Source: SURF-43 sp964628985
GTDB taxonomy: Bacteria > Chloroflexota > Dehalococcoidia > UBA2979
Direction: 5' to 3'
NCBI GenBank assembly: GCA_964628985.1
Contig: CAZVNJ010000038.1
Span: forward strand, 1 to 20,502
DNA: 20,502 nt
Shown here: one piece after another, positions 1 through 7,349 of the stretch
Numbering within the stretch: position 1 is the first letter of the stretch
Layout: each line of letters starts with the position of its first letter
Notes under the pieces: generated by a model
What the model saw: the letters and a program-made list of their open reading frames with translations, nothing else
Told to the model about the DNA's origin: nothing
Databases searched by the model: none
Position numbers and translations under genes: made by a program

Positions 1-403
1 TGCTGCCGTTCGCCAGGCCCACCGCGCGGACCGCGCTCGGGCGGCCGATTCGCTGCGCGAGCCCGGCGTAGGACAGCGTCTCACCCGCCGGGATCGTGCG
101 GAGGGCCGCCCACACTTCACGCTGAAACGGCGTGCCGTTTGTCCGGACGGCGAGGCCGTCGAGGGCGTGCAGATCGCCGTCGAAGTAAGCCTCGAACGCA
201 GCACGCACTGTCGGGACGCCGCCGGTCTCCTGGGCCACGGAGTCTCCGTAGTGGCGGCGGAGGAGGCGGAGCATGCGATCCTCATGGTCCTCCCAGTCGA
301 CGGCGCGGACGGCATCGTCATCATCGACCAGCACCACCATGTCGCCGACGGCGGTGGGGATCCGGTCGGCGCGCAGTCTGAGGACGGTCGCTGAGTGTGA
401 CAT
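1..403 (-). CDS. ogt: Methylated-DNA--protein-cysteine methyltransferase (partial, C-terminus off the left edge)
   Basis: This suicide enzyme moves the alkyl group from O6-methylguanine or O4-methylthymine in DNA to its own cysteine. I translated the minus strand from the ATG at 403-401; 134 codons are visible before the edge. The first ~85 residues are the variable N-terminal domain (MSHSATVLRLRAD...). They lead into the conserved DNA-binding region: GTPFQREVWAALRTIPAGET, then LSYAGLAQRIGRPSAVRAVG and LANGS. In this family the next residues are the PCHR active-site motif, which lies outside the window, so catalytic competence cannot be checked. A GGAGG Shine-Dalgarno sits about 7 nt upstream of the ATG. 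The gene diverges from the Ada-AlkA fusion starting at 525, which points to a shared alkylation-repair locus. Family assignment is secure. Ogt versus the MGMT/AdaB label is a naming choice. Confidence 0.9.
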   Translation of the reverse strand, partial: MSHSATVLRLRADRIPTAVGDMVVLVDDDDAVRAVDWEDHEDRMLRLLRRHYGDSVAQETGGVPTVRAAFEAYFDGDLHALDGLAVRTNGTPFQREVWAALRTIPAGETLSYAGLAQRIGRPSAVRAVGLANGS

Positions 404-446
404 GAGTGCCTCCAGCGCGCAGTGTCGCCCATGCGAGGCGTTCCGG

Positions 447-492
447 CTGGACAGATCCGGACAGCCACGGCGGCATGTCCGAATCTGTCCAG
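447..492. promoter_or_regulatory. Mirrored operator-like element between ogt and ada-alkA
   Basis: Two 17-bp arms, 447-463 and 476-492, are inverted repeats with 16 of 17 matches, separated by 12 bp. Read toward its own gene, each arm is TGTCCG(A/G)ATCTGTCCAG. Within each arm TGTCC occurs twice at a 10-bp period, one helical turn. One arm thus sits about 45 bp upstream of the ogt start and the other about 32 bp upstream of the ada-alkA start, in the same orientation relative to each gene. AraC-type regulators such as Ada commonly bind direct repeats, so autoregulation by the adjacent Ada domain is the natural hypothesis. It does not resemble the E. coli Ada box. Binding is inference; the repeat itself is directly seen. 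Confidence 0.6.
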
Positions 493-524
493 CGCGAGAG
501 GCGCGGAGGCACGAAGATACGTGC

Positions 525-1928
525 ATGACTACGTCGATCAGTGCCGTCCGGACGACGGGGATCTACTGCCGCGACGGCTGCTCTGCACGGCCGCTTGCGC
601 GCAACGTCAGCCGCTACCCATCGAGCGTCGCGGCCGAAGCCGCCGGGTTCCGCCCGTGCCTCCGCTGCCGGCCGGACCGACTTCCGCCAACCATCGAAGG
701 CGATTCCCAGGCGCTCGTCGGCCGTGCGCTGCTGCTGATCGCGGACGGGCTCCTCGACGAGACCTCCGAGGAGGGGCTGGCATCCCGTCTCGGCGTGACG
801 GCAAGGCACCTGCGCCGCCTCTTCCACGAGCAGGTCGGCGCGACGCCCGTCTTCGTGGCACGTTCGAGGCGCGCCCACTTCGCGCGCCGGATGCTGGACG
901 AGACAGATCTCGCTATGGCGGACGTGGCGTTCACGTCGGGCTTCAACAGCGTGCGACAGATGAACCGGGAGATGCTCGCGGTCTTCCGCTTCCCGCCGAG
1001 CGAGTTGCGGGCGAGACGACGCAGCGCGGACCGGCTCGTCGCGGACGGGGGCATCCGCCTCAGAGTCCCGTATGCCGGTGCGCTGGCGTTCGACGCGATG
1101 CTCACCTATCTGAAGGCGCGCGCGATCCCCGGCGTGGAGGCCATCGAGGGCGGGACGTATCGCCGCACGATGACCTCGTGCGGTCTCGCGGGCGCCATCG
1201 AGGTGTCCCAGGCGGCGGACGGGCAGCACCTGTTGGTCGTGGCGCACCTGCCCAGCCTTGGCTCGATGATCGACGACGTCGCGCGCTGCCGGCGGTTGTT
1301 CGGCCTCGATCGCCCCGCCGCTGAGCAGACGCCGCTTGCGCGCGATCCCCTTCTCGCAGGCAGCATCCAAGCGCTGCCGGGGCTCAGGGTGCCCGGAACC
1401 TGGGACCCCTTCGAGACGGTGATCCGGATCCTGCTCGGACAGCAGGTGTCGGTCGCGGGTGCGACGACGCTCGCGGGTCGTCTGGTCGAGGCGTTCGGTG
1501 AGCCGGTGTCCGGGTTGTCTGGGTTCGGCCTCTCGCGGGTCTTCCCGCCGGCTGTCACGATCGCGGAGGCCCGCGTTGAGCAGATACGTGCGGTCGGCCT
1601 GCCGGACGCGCGTGCTCGCGCAATCCGGGCGTTCGCTCAGGCGTATGCAGAGGAACGGGTGCACCTCGATGCGTCCCGTCCGCTGGATGAGACGGTGGCG
1701 ACGCTGGAGGCGCTGCCCGGGATCGGGCCATGGACGGCGCAGATGATCGCGCTCCGCTGCTGCGGGCAGTTGGACGCGTTTCCGTCAGGTGACCTCGGGC
1801 TGCGGCGGGCCGTCGGCCGTCTCCTGGGCGCGCCGGAGGTAGTGGCAGAGGCTGAGGTGGTGCGGGTGGCGGAAGCCTGGCGGCCCTATCGCGCGCTGGC
1901 GGCCATGCACCTGTGGATGTCTCGCTAG
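525..1928 (+). CDS. alkA: Ada-type zinc/AraC regulator fused to AlkA 3-methyladenine DNA glycosylase II
   Basis: A 467-residue fusion that should sense methyl-phosphotriesters in DNA and excise alkylated bases. Residues 8-51 are an Ada zinc domain with all four cysteines (15, 19, 45, 48; GIYCRDGC and PCLRCRPD). Residues ~60-155 are an AraC helix-turn-helix region (GLASRLGVTARHLRRLF). Residues ~170-285 match the AlkA N-terminal domain. The rest is an HhH-GPD glycosylase with the hairpin LPGIGPWTAQMIALR and an aspartate near 423 (SGDLGL) at the catalytic position. I chose the ATG at 525 because homology begins there; upstream in-frame sequence is unlike Ada and overlaps the operator. A GGAGG lies 15 nt upstream, an unusually long spacing. 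The Ada domain lacks roughly 25 N-terminal residues usually seen before the first cysteine. AdaA-AlkA fusions are known in actinobacteria. Confidence 0.9.
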   Translation: MTTSISAVRTTGIYCRDGCSARPLARNVSRYPSSVAAEAAGFRPCLRCRPDRLPPTIEGDSQALVGRALLLIADGLLDETSEEGLASRLGVTARHLRRLFHEQVGATPVFVARSRRAHFARRMLDETDLAMADVAFTSGFNSVRQMNREMLAVFRFPPSELRARRRSADRLVADGGIRLRVPYAGALAFDAMLTYLKARAIPGVEAIEGGTYRRTMTSCGLAGAIEVSQAADGQHLLVVAHLPSLGSMIDDVARCRRLFGLDRPAAEQTPLARDPLLAGSIQALPGLRVPGTWDPFETVIRILLGQQVSVAGATTLAGRLVEAFGEPVSGLSGFGLSRVFPPAVTIAEARVEQIRAVGLPDARARAIRAFAQAYAEERVHLDASRPLDETVATLEALPGIGPWTAQMIALRCCGQLDAFPSGDLGLRRAVGRLLGAPEVVAEAEVVRVAEAWRPYRALAAMHLWMSR

Positions 1929-1941
1929 GGGGCCAGTCTGC

Positions 1942-2991
1942 CTAGCGCAGTTCTGGCGGCCAGGGTGTGTGCGACTCGCCGAGGTAGTTGATGTGCATCG
2001 CGTCGCGCACCTCGGCCATCGTCGCCTGCGCGACCTGCCGAGCGTGGAACGTGCCGTTGTAGAGGGCGTCCCGTACCAGGCCTGGATGGGACTGGTAATA
2101 GGCGCGCCGTTCCCGGATCGGTTCGAGGAACTGGTTGAGGGCGAGCGCGAGTTTCGTCTTCACTTCGACGTCACCGACCTTGCCGAGGACGTAGCGCTCT
2201 TTGAGGTCGTTGACTTCCTCGACGTTCGGGTTGAAGGCGTCGTGGTACATGAAGACCGGGTTGCCCTCGACATGGCCGGGGTCCGTGGCGCGGAGGCGCG
2301 TGGGGTCCGTGTACATCCCGCGCACCTTCCTGGTCACGGTGCTCTCGTCGTCGCCGAGGAAGATCGCGTTGTCCTTGGACTTGCTCATCTTCGCGTCGCC
2401 GTCTGTGCCGACGAGGCGTGGGATGCGACCGATCAGCGGTTCGGGCTCGGGGAAGACATCCCGTTCGAAGATGCGGTTGAACCGCCGGGCGACCTCGCGC
2501 GTGAGCTCGATGTGGGGCAACTGGTCTTCGCCGACGGGGACGAGGTGCGCGCGCATCATGAGGATGTTTGCCACCTGCATCATCGGGTAATTGAAGAAGG
2601 CGACCGGCACGGAGTGGCGCAGTTCGAGGTCGGCCATCTCGGCCTTCAGCGTCGGGTTGCGTTCCAGCATGCCGAGCGGCACCCACCAGGAGAGCCACTG
2701 AGCGAGTTCGGCATGCTCGGGGACGCCGCTCTCGATCTGAAAGTGACTGCCCTCCGGGTCAAGCCCGACGGCGAGCCAGTCCAGGGCAACCTCGAAGACG
2801 GACTCGCGGACGCGCTGGAAGTCGTCGGCGTAGTCGGAAACCTGGTAGTCAGCGATCAAAAAGAAGCACTCGTACTCGCGTTGGAGCCGGATCCAGTTCT
2901 CCAGGGCGCCGACGTAGTGGCCGAGGTGCAGGGCCCCGGTGGGCCGTACGCCTGTGAGGATCCGCTTACGAGAATCTGACGAGGGAGCCAT
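1942..2991 (-). CDS. trpS: Tryptophanyl-tRNA synthetase
   Basis: Class Ic synthetase that charges tRNA-Trp with tryptophan using ATP, in the cytoplasm. The 349-residue length is normal for bacterial TrpRS. The HIGH-type signature appears as GALHLGHYVGA (HLGH at residues 22-25) and the second signature as GDAKMSKSKDN (KMSKS at 201-205). VGEDQLPHIELTREVARRFN around residues 153-172 matches the family's dimer/tRNA-binding region (usually DQxxH). The ATG start has only a weak upstream AGG. The gene converges on ada-alkA with 13 bp between stops and diverges from the small exported peptide gene at 3125. It is an ordinary housekeeping gene, and nothing suggests it functions with its neighbours. Confidence 0.97.
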   Translation of the reverse strand: MAPSSDSRKRILTGVRPTGALHLGHYVGALENWIRLQREYECFFLIADYQVSDYADDFQRVRESVFEVALDWLAVGLDPEGSHFQIESGVPEHAELAQWLSWWVPLGMLERNPTLKAEMADLELRHSVPVAFFNYPMMQVANILMMRAHLVPVGEDQLPHIELTREVARRFNRIFERDVFPEPEPLIGRIPRLVGTDGDAKMSKSKDNAIFLGDDESTVTRKVRGMYTDPTRLRATDPGHVEGNPVFMYHDAFNPNVEEVNDLKERYVLGKVGDVEVKTKLALALNQFLEPIRERRAYYQSHPGLVRDALYNGTFHARQVAQATMAEVRDAMHINYLGESHTPWPPELR

Positions 2992-3124
2992 CTGACCTGC
3001 CGTGGTGCGGTGTGTTTACCGATCTTCTACGCCGGCCTCAGTGGTCACCCTACCGTGTGCCGCGGCTGCCGATGATAACGTTGGAGCGTTCGAGGGGGCA
3101 GCGCCCGCTCGGAGGAGGCTTCCG

Positions 3125-3358
3125 ATGCGCACTCGACGGTTCGTGCATGCTGTGATCCTCGCGGTCGCCCTGTCCGTGACCGCGCTGGGGAGCGCTTCCG
3201 CAGAGGGATGTGGTGGCAAGGGCAAGAGGGCATGTGAGGTGCCCGAGACGCCCTACGTCGCCGTCCTACCGGCCGTGACGATGGTTGGTGTGGTTGGCCT
3301 CTATCTCCTGCAGCGCCGCCGCGCCTCCCAGATGGCCGAGGACGACGCGTCGGCGTAA
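3125..3358 (+). CDS. Small exported peptide with exosortase-type C-terminal sorting signal
   Basis: A 77-residue protein that looks like a dedicated exosortase substrate. Residues 1-26 form a classic signal peptide (basic start MRTRR, hydrophobic core, ASA cleavage site). Residues 27-38 are a tiny soluble stretch with two cysteines (29 and 37) and several lysines and glycines. Then comes VPETP (39-43), a hydrophobic helix (44-62), RRR (64-66) and a short acidic tail. The order motif / membrane helix / arginine cluster is the PEP-CTERM architecture, whose core is usually VPEP. The ATG at 3125 is preceded by GGAGGAGG at 6 nt spacing, which fixes the start. The exosortase gene begins 10 bp after the stop, so the two are almost certainly cotranscribed. 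Substrate role is inference from architecture and context. I know no named family for it. Confidence 0.72.
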   Translation: MRTRRFVHAVILAVALSVTALGSASAEGCGGKGKRACEVPETPYVAVLPAVTMVGVVGLYLLQRRRASQMAEDDASA

Positions 3359-3368
3359 CGTCCGCCCC

Positions 3369-5069
3369 ATGACCGCTGCCGCGACGACCGCAGAACGGCC
3401 CGCCCGCGCCTCGCTGCTGCATCGACACTGGCGCCTGGCCGCCCTGCTGGTCATCGGCATCGCCCCATTCGCTCAGAGCCTTGCCGCCATGCGGCAGTTC
3501 CTGCTGGCGGACAATGCCCTCGGCTTCGTCCCCTTCGTCCCCCTGGTGTCCGCCTACCTGTTCTGGCAGCGGGCGCACATGCCGTCCCCCCCCGGGAAGC
3601 GTGACCTGCTGCTGGACGTCTTCTTCTTCGCCCCCCTGGCCGTCGGTGCGGTCTTCATCCTCTACATCGTCCCGTCGCAGCTGTCCTGGTACTACTGGCT
3701 GAACCGCGTCGACCTACTGGCCTTCCCCATCTGGATGTTGGCCTGTGCGTTCCTCTTCCTCGGGTACCAGCAGGTGCTGAAGACATGGCCGGCGTGGGTG
3801 TTCCTCTTCCTGGTGTGGCCGTATCCGATGGTGCGGCTGCAGGTGAACGCGACTCAGCCGTTGGTGGACGCGACCACCTGGCTGGCCGCCCGTCTCTCCA
3901 GGTTTCTTGCGCTGCCCTATGACGTGAGTGGGACGGCGTTCACGAGGAACAATCTGCCCGAGGAAGAACAGATCACGCTGATCGTGGGCCAGTTGTGCTC
4001 CGGCACTTCGCTGATGGGCGGCGTCCTGCTGGGGGGCACGGCGATGATGCTGCTCTCCCGCGGTCGCGTGATGTCCAGGATCAAGTGGGTGGCCCTCGGC
4101 GTGGCGCTGGCGTTCCTGGCGAACGCCGTCCGGGTGGTGGCGCTGCTCCTGGCAGCCACGCAAGACGTTGCCTTCGCCGTAAACACGCTGCACCCGGTGC
4201 TGGGAGTCGTGCTTTTCATCCTCACTCTCGGAGTCATGTTGTTGCTGCTGAGGCCGTTCGGCCTCCGCTTCTCGCCCGAGCCGGTCGGGCGCGCACTCGT
4301 GTGGCTCCCGGCCGAGGGCGGGGGCAGGATCCTGCGAGCGCTCTGGGTCGTCGCTCCGGCCATGGCGCTCATCGTCGGCGTCGGCGTCGCTGGGGCTCAG
4401 CAGTATGACTTCCTGGGCATCGGCGACGGCGCGCCACAGATCTCGATCCAGTCCGAGAAGACGATCCTGCCGGCGGTCGAGGGCTGGCAACTGGACCACG
4501 TGACCTCGATCTCGTGGGCGGACCTGTTCGGACGGCAGTCGCGTGGCGACGTCTTTCTATATACGGAGCCGGGGTCCGGCGAGGCGCCCGGGAAGCCCTG
4601 GATCCTCGTGCAGTCCGTCATCGCCGAGACGAAGTCCAGTCTCGATCGCTACACACTCGAGCAGTGCATCGACTTCCATCGCCGGAAACTTGAGGGCCGC
4701 CAGGCGGTCCCGCTGGGGCACGGAGTTACGGGCGTGATCCTGCACGAGATCTACGATGGCGTCCCGTCGTCCACGCTTTACTTCATCTTCCCGGTCTCCG
4801 TCGAAGGAGAATTGCGGCACGCGCGCATCGCCCTCTTCGGCGACGTCGATGCGCCCACGTGGGTGACTGCCGAGGCGCCACGGGGTGACGCGTCAAGCGC
4901 GCTCTCGAGCCGGATCGGGCTGGTCCTCGACAACGCGCTCGACGGGCTGCCAGGCAACACGACTGAGCGCGGGCAGGTGGACCGCGGGCTCATTGACATG
5001 GGCTCGCGCATCGTCGACCTCATGGTGACGACGGGTGGGCCAGGGAGAGCCGCAGCCGGCGCTCCCTAG
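3369..5069 (+). CDS. Exosortase/archaeosortase family protein with C-terminal extracytoplasmic domain
   Basis: A multipass membrane cysteine transpeptidase-like enzyme (566 residues) that should cut and re-anchor proteins bearing a C-terminal sorting signal. About eight hydrophobic helices fill residues 20-310. The three family catalytic residues are present: Cys210 in QLCSGTSLMGG, Arg255 in NAVRVVALL and His275 in HPVLGVVLF. A further helix near residues 330-350 leads into a ~215-residue non-membrane region (GWQLDHVTS..., with Cys433 in YTLEQCIDFHRRKLEG) that recalls the EpsI/DUF3485 companion domain fused to some exosortases. I would need a profile search to confirm that. The ATG at 3369 has no clear Shine-Dalgarno and sits 10 bp after the upstream stop, so translation is probably coupled to the mini-substrate. 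In-frame sequence farther upstream overlaps that gene and was not used. Confidence 0.9.
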   Translation: MTAAATTAERPARASLLHRHWRLAALLVIGIAPFAQSLAAMRQFLLADNALGFVPFVPLVSAYLFWQRAHMPSPPGKRDLLLDVFFFAPLAVGAVFILYIVPSQLSWYYWLNRVDLLAFPIWMLACAFLFLGYQQVLKTWPAWVFLFLVWPYPMVRLQVNATQPLVDATTWLAARLSRFLALPYDVSGTAFTRNNLPEEEQITLIVGQLCSGTSLMGGVLLGGTAMMLLSRGRVMSRIKWVALGVALAFLANAVRVVALLLAATQDVAFAVNTLHPVLGVVLFILTLGVMLLLLRPFGLRFSPEPVGRALVWLPAEGGGRILRALWVVAPAMALIVGVGVAGAQQYDFLGIGDGAPQISIQSEKTILPAVEGWQLDHVTSISWADLFGRQSRGDVFLYTEPGSGEAPGKPWILVQSVIAETKSSLDRYTLEQCIDFHRRKLEGRQAVPLGHGVTGVILHEIYDGVPSSTLYFIFPVSVEGELRHARIALFGDVDAPTWVTAEAPRGDASSALSSRIGLVLDNALDGLPGNTTERGQVDRGLIDMGSRIVDLMVTTGGPGRAAAGAP

Positions 5070-5112
5070 CGACTTGGTTCTTGCGACTCACCGTCGACCA
5101 GCAACCTGCGGG

Positions 5113-5433
5113 TCAGGCTGAGGTCGGCCCGGCTGGTCCAGCCAGCCGTTCGGCGGCGATGGCGCGCTCCGCGTCGGAGAACAGGACGGCGAAGCGCTCC
5201 TCCAGGACGGCTGCTTCCACGCTCAGTTCCTTGAACCCGGCCTGGAAGAGTGCGTCGAACCCAGGAGAGGTGACCTTGGCGGCAAGGAGGCGTTTTGCAG
5301 CCCCGATCCCGCCGTGGCGGTTCACCATCTGCAGGTAGCGGACCGCGGTGTAGTCCGCCTGCTCCTTGGCGTCGTAGTAGACCTGCCGCATGCGGCCGTC
5401 GAAGGCGATTTCAAGCGAAAGTGGGTGAGTCAT
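5113..5433 (-). CDS. Conserved small protein of unknown function downstream of argS
   Basis: A 106-residue cytoplasmic protein with no signal peptide or membrane segment. The core YTAVRYLQMVNRHGGIGAAK, followed by a GFDALFQAGFKELSVEAAVL block and a LFSDAERAIAAERL tail, matches a small conserved hypothetical family I recall from many bacteria (typical pattern YNATRFLQMV...GG...A..LL...LTVE..VL...LF...E...A...L). I know of no established function for it. It starts 4 bp after the argS stop on the same strand, so it is likely translated from the argS message; GGAG lies 13 nt upstream of its ATG. It converges on the exosortase gene with a 43-bp gap and no obvious terminator. Confidence 0.75.
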   Translation of the reverse strand: MTHPLSLEIAFDGRMRQVYYDAKEQADYTAVRYLQMVNRHGGIGAAKRLLAAKVTSPGFDALFQAGFKELSVEAAVLEERFAVLFSDAERAIAAERLAGPAGPTSA

Positions 5434-5437
5434 ATGG

Positions 5438-7102
5438 CTACATCTGCTCCGGCGCCGAGATCCCCATGAGGCTCAGCGTGCGCGCGAGGACCGTCTGCGT
5501 CGCCTCAAGGAGACGGAGGCGCGCCTTCGTCAACTCGGGCTGGTCAGCCTGGATCACGCGGCACTGGGTATAGAACGGGTGGAAGGCCCCGGCCAGTTCC
5601 TGCGCGTAGTGGGTGAGGTGGTGCGGGGCGAGTTCGAGGACCACCTTCTCGAGGACCTCGGGCAGCAGCAGCAGTTTCCGCAGCAGCGTCTGCTCGGCGT
5701 CATGCGTCAGGAGCGCGGTGTCCGCACCGGCCGAGCTGTGTCCCTCGGCTACCGCCTTCGCAATCACCGAGGCGATGCGGGCGTGGGCGTACTGCACGTA
5801 GTAGACGGGGTTCTCGTCGCTCTGCTTCTTCGCGAGGTCGAGGTCGAAGTCCATCGTCTGGTTCGCGCCGGTGAGCAGGAAGAAGAAGCGCGTCGCATCC
5901 CGGCCCACTTCCTCGATCACGTCGCGCAGCGTGACGATCTCGCCGGCGCGCTTGGACAGCGGGACCACCTGGTCGCCGCGGCGCAGCGTGACCAACTGGT
6001 AAAGGAGGACGTCGAGCGCTTCCGGGTCCGCGCCGGTGGCCTGGACGCCGGCCTTCACCCGGCTGACGTGGCCCTGGTGGTCGGCGCCCCAGATGTCCAC
6101 CACGCGGTCGAACTTGCGGATCAGGAACTTGTCGTAGTGGTAGGCGATGTCCGTCGCGTAGTAGGTCGGAGCGCCGTCCGAGCGGACGAGGACGTTGTCC
6201 TTGCTCTCGCCAAGGTCGGATGACGTGAACCAGACGGCGCCGTCTCGCTCGACGACCTGTCCCTGGTTCTTGAGGATGGCCATCGCCGTGTCGTAGGCGC
6301 CGCCCTGGGCCATGAGCGATCGCTCCGAGTACCACTCGTCGTACTCGACACCCATCAGCGCGAGGTCATCCCGGATGCCCTCGACCATGATCTCGATGCC
6401 GAGACGCCCGAACGCGGGGTCGGCCTCCGCGCCAGGCTCGCGGAGATACTGGTCGCCGTAGCGGTCCTTGATCTTCTGGGCGACGTCCACCATGTACTGG
6501 CCGGGATAGCCGTTGTCCGGGACGGCTGCCTCGCGTCCGTGCAACTGCTCATAGCGCGCGTACAACGTGCGACCGAAGATGCCGACCTGAGTGCCGGCGT
6601 CGTTGATGTAGTACTCCTGCTGGACGCGATATCCGGCGGCCTCCATGACGCGGGCGAGCGAGGAGCCGATCGCGGCCCCGCGTCCGTTGCCGACGTGGAT
6701 CGGGCCTGTGGGGTTGGCGCTGACGTATTCGATCTGGACTGAGCGGCCGCCGCCGAGATCGAGCGCGGGGTAGCCCTCGCCCGCCTGCGCGATCACGTCT
6801 GCCTGGGCGGCGGCCCACGTAGGGGCGAGGTAGAAGTTGACGAACCCAGGTGGCGCGACGGTGACGCGGGAGATCGCCGGGTGGGCGGGGACGTGCTGGC
6901 GCAGCGCCTCTGCGACCTCGATCGCCTTCATGCGAGCCATCCCCTGGATACGCAGGGCGACGTTGCTCGAGAAGTCACCGTGTTCGGGGCGGCCGGGATG
7001 CTCGGCCGTAATGGTGGGAGCGGGGAAATCGGGCAACGCCCCCGCAGCCTGCGCTGCAGCAAGGGCCTGCTCGACGAGCGCTACGACCTCGTCACGGATC
7101 AC
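5438..7102 (-). CDS. argS: Arginyl-tRNA synthetase
   Basis: Charges tRNA-Arg with arginine. The 554-residue length fits bacterial ArgRS. The N-terminal Add1-type domain holds HGDFSSNVAL. The ATP-binding signature is SANPTGPIHVGNGRG (128-142), the ArgRS form of HIGH. VPLSKRAGEIVTLRDVIEE occupies the KMSKS-equivalent region. The C-terminal DALR anticodon-binding domain ends in the family-typical TLSLMGISAPEQM. The start is GTG at 7102, chosen because GGAAGG lies 8 nt upstream and homology begins immediately. A GC-rich hairpin ends about 10 nt upstream of that Shine-Dalgarno (separate entry). A small conserved gene follows 4 bp after the stop. Confidence 0.97.
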   Translation of the reverse strand: MIRDEVVALVEQALAAAQAAGALPDFPAPTITAEHPGRPEHGDFSSNVALRIQGMARMKAIEVAEALRQHVPAHPAISRVTVAPPGFVNFYLAPTWAAAQADVIAQAGEGYPALDLGGGRSVQIEYVSANPTGPIHVGNGRGAAIGSSLARVMEAAGYRVQQEYYINDAGTQVGIFGRTLYARYEQLHGREAAVPDNGYPGQYMVDVAQKIKDRYGDQYLREPGAEADPAFGRLGIEIMVEGIRDDLALMGVEYDEWYSERSLMAQGGAYDTAMAILKNQGQVVERDGAVWFTSSDLGESKDNVLVRSDGAPTYYATDIAYHYDKFLIRKFDRVVDIWGADHQGHVSRVKAGVQATGADPEALDVLLYQLVTLRRGDQVVPLSKRAGEIVTLRDVIEEVGRDATRFFFLLTGANQTMDFDLDLAKKQSDENPVYYVQYAHARIASVIAKAVAEGHSSAGADTALLTHDAEQTLLRKLLLLPEVLEKVVLELAPHHLTHYAQELAGAFHPFYTQCRVIQADQPELTKARLRLLEATQTVLARTLSLMGISAPEQM

Positions 7103-7126
7103 GGAGACGACCTTCCGGAATCAGAA

Positions 7127-7191
7127 GCGGCCCGCGGGTAGCGGGCCGCGCAGGTGGCACTGCACTCGAATGCTTTGAGTGTAGCGCGGCC
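7127..7191 (-). promoter_or_regulatory. argS leader with mutually exclusive hairpins (candidate attenuator)
   Basis: On the argS transcript two strong helices compete. Helix A pairs 7184-7191 with 7144-7151 (8 perfect bp, GGCCGCGC/GCGCGGCC) and encloses a further 7-bp stem (7161-7167 with 7177-7183, one G-U). Helix B pairs 7141-7149 with 7127-7135 (9 perfect bp, loop TACCC) and is followed on the transcript by TTCTGATTCC. Positions 7144-7149 belong to both helices, so only one can form at a time, the layout of an antiterminator/terminator switch. I looked for T-box hallmarks and did not find a UGGN bulge, so the sensed signal is unknown. The pairing is seen; regulation is inference. Confidence 0.4.
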
Positions 7192-7349
7192 TCTGGGAGC
7201 GGGCGATTCGCCACGAATCTCCCATCTCCCCACCCTGCGAGGCTTTCGCCATCCATCCACACCCGCCTCGCACCGACTCGTAAGCCCGCCGTGGGTACGG
7301 TCGAGGAGCAACCTGTCCTGTCGAGGGACACTGGAAAGAGGTACCCACC

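Noticed and set aside
321..1664. Long open frame antisense to ada-alkA
   Set aside because: Composition-driven shadow of a GC-rich gene; the plus-strand product has clear Ada and AlkA motifs and the antisense product has none.
1969..2979. Long plus-strand open frame across trpS
   Set aside because: Mirror frame of a well-supported tRNA synthetase; no recognisable domain.
3002..3124. Longer N-terminus for the exosortase substrate starting upstream of 3125
   Set aside because: The strong GGAGGAGG and the clean signal peptide both point to the ATG at 3125; the upstream extension would bury the signal peptide.
7127..7280. tRNA gene in the argS upstream region
   Set aside because: Several stems are present, but no acceptor/anticodon/T-loop arrangement with a GGTTCGAATCC-type arm.
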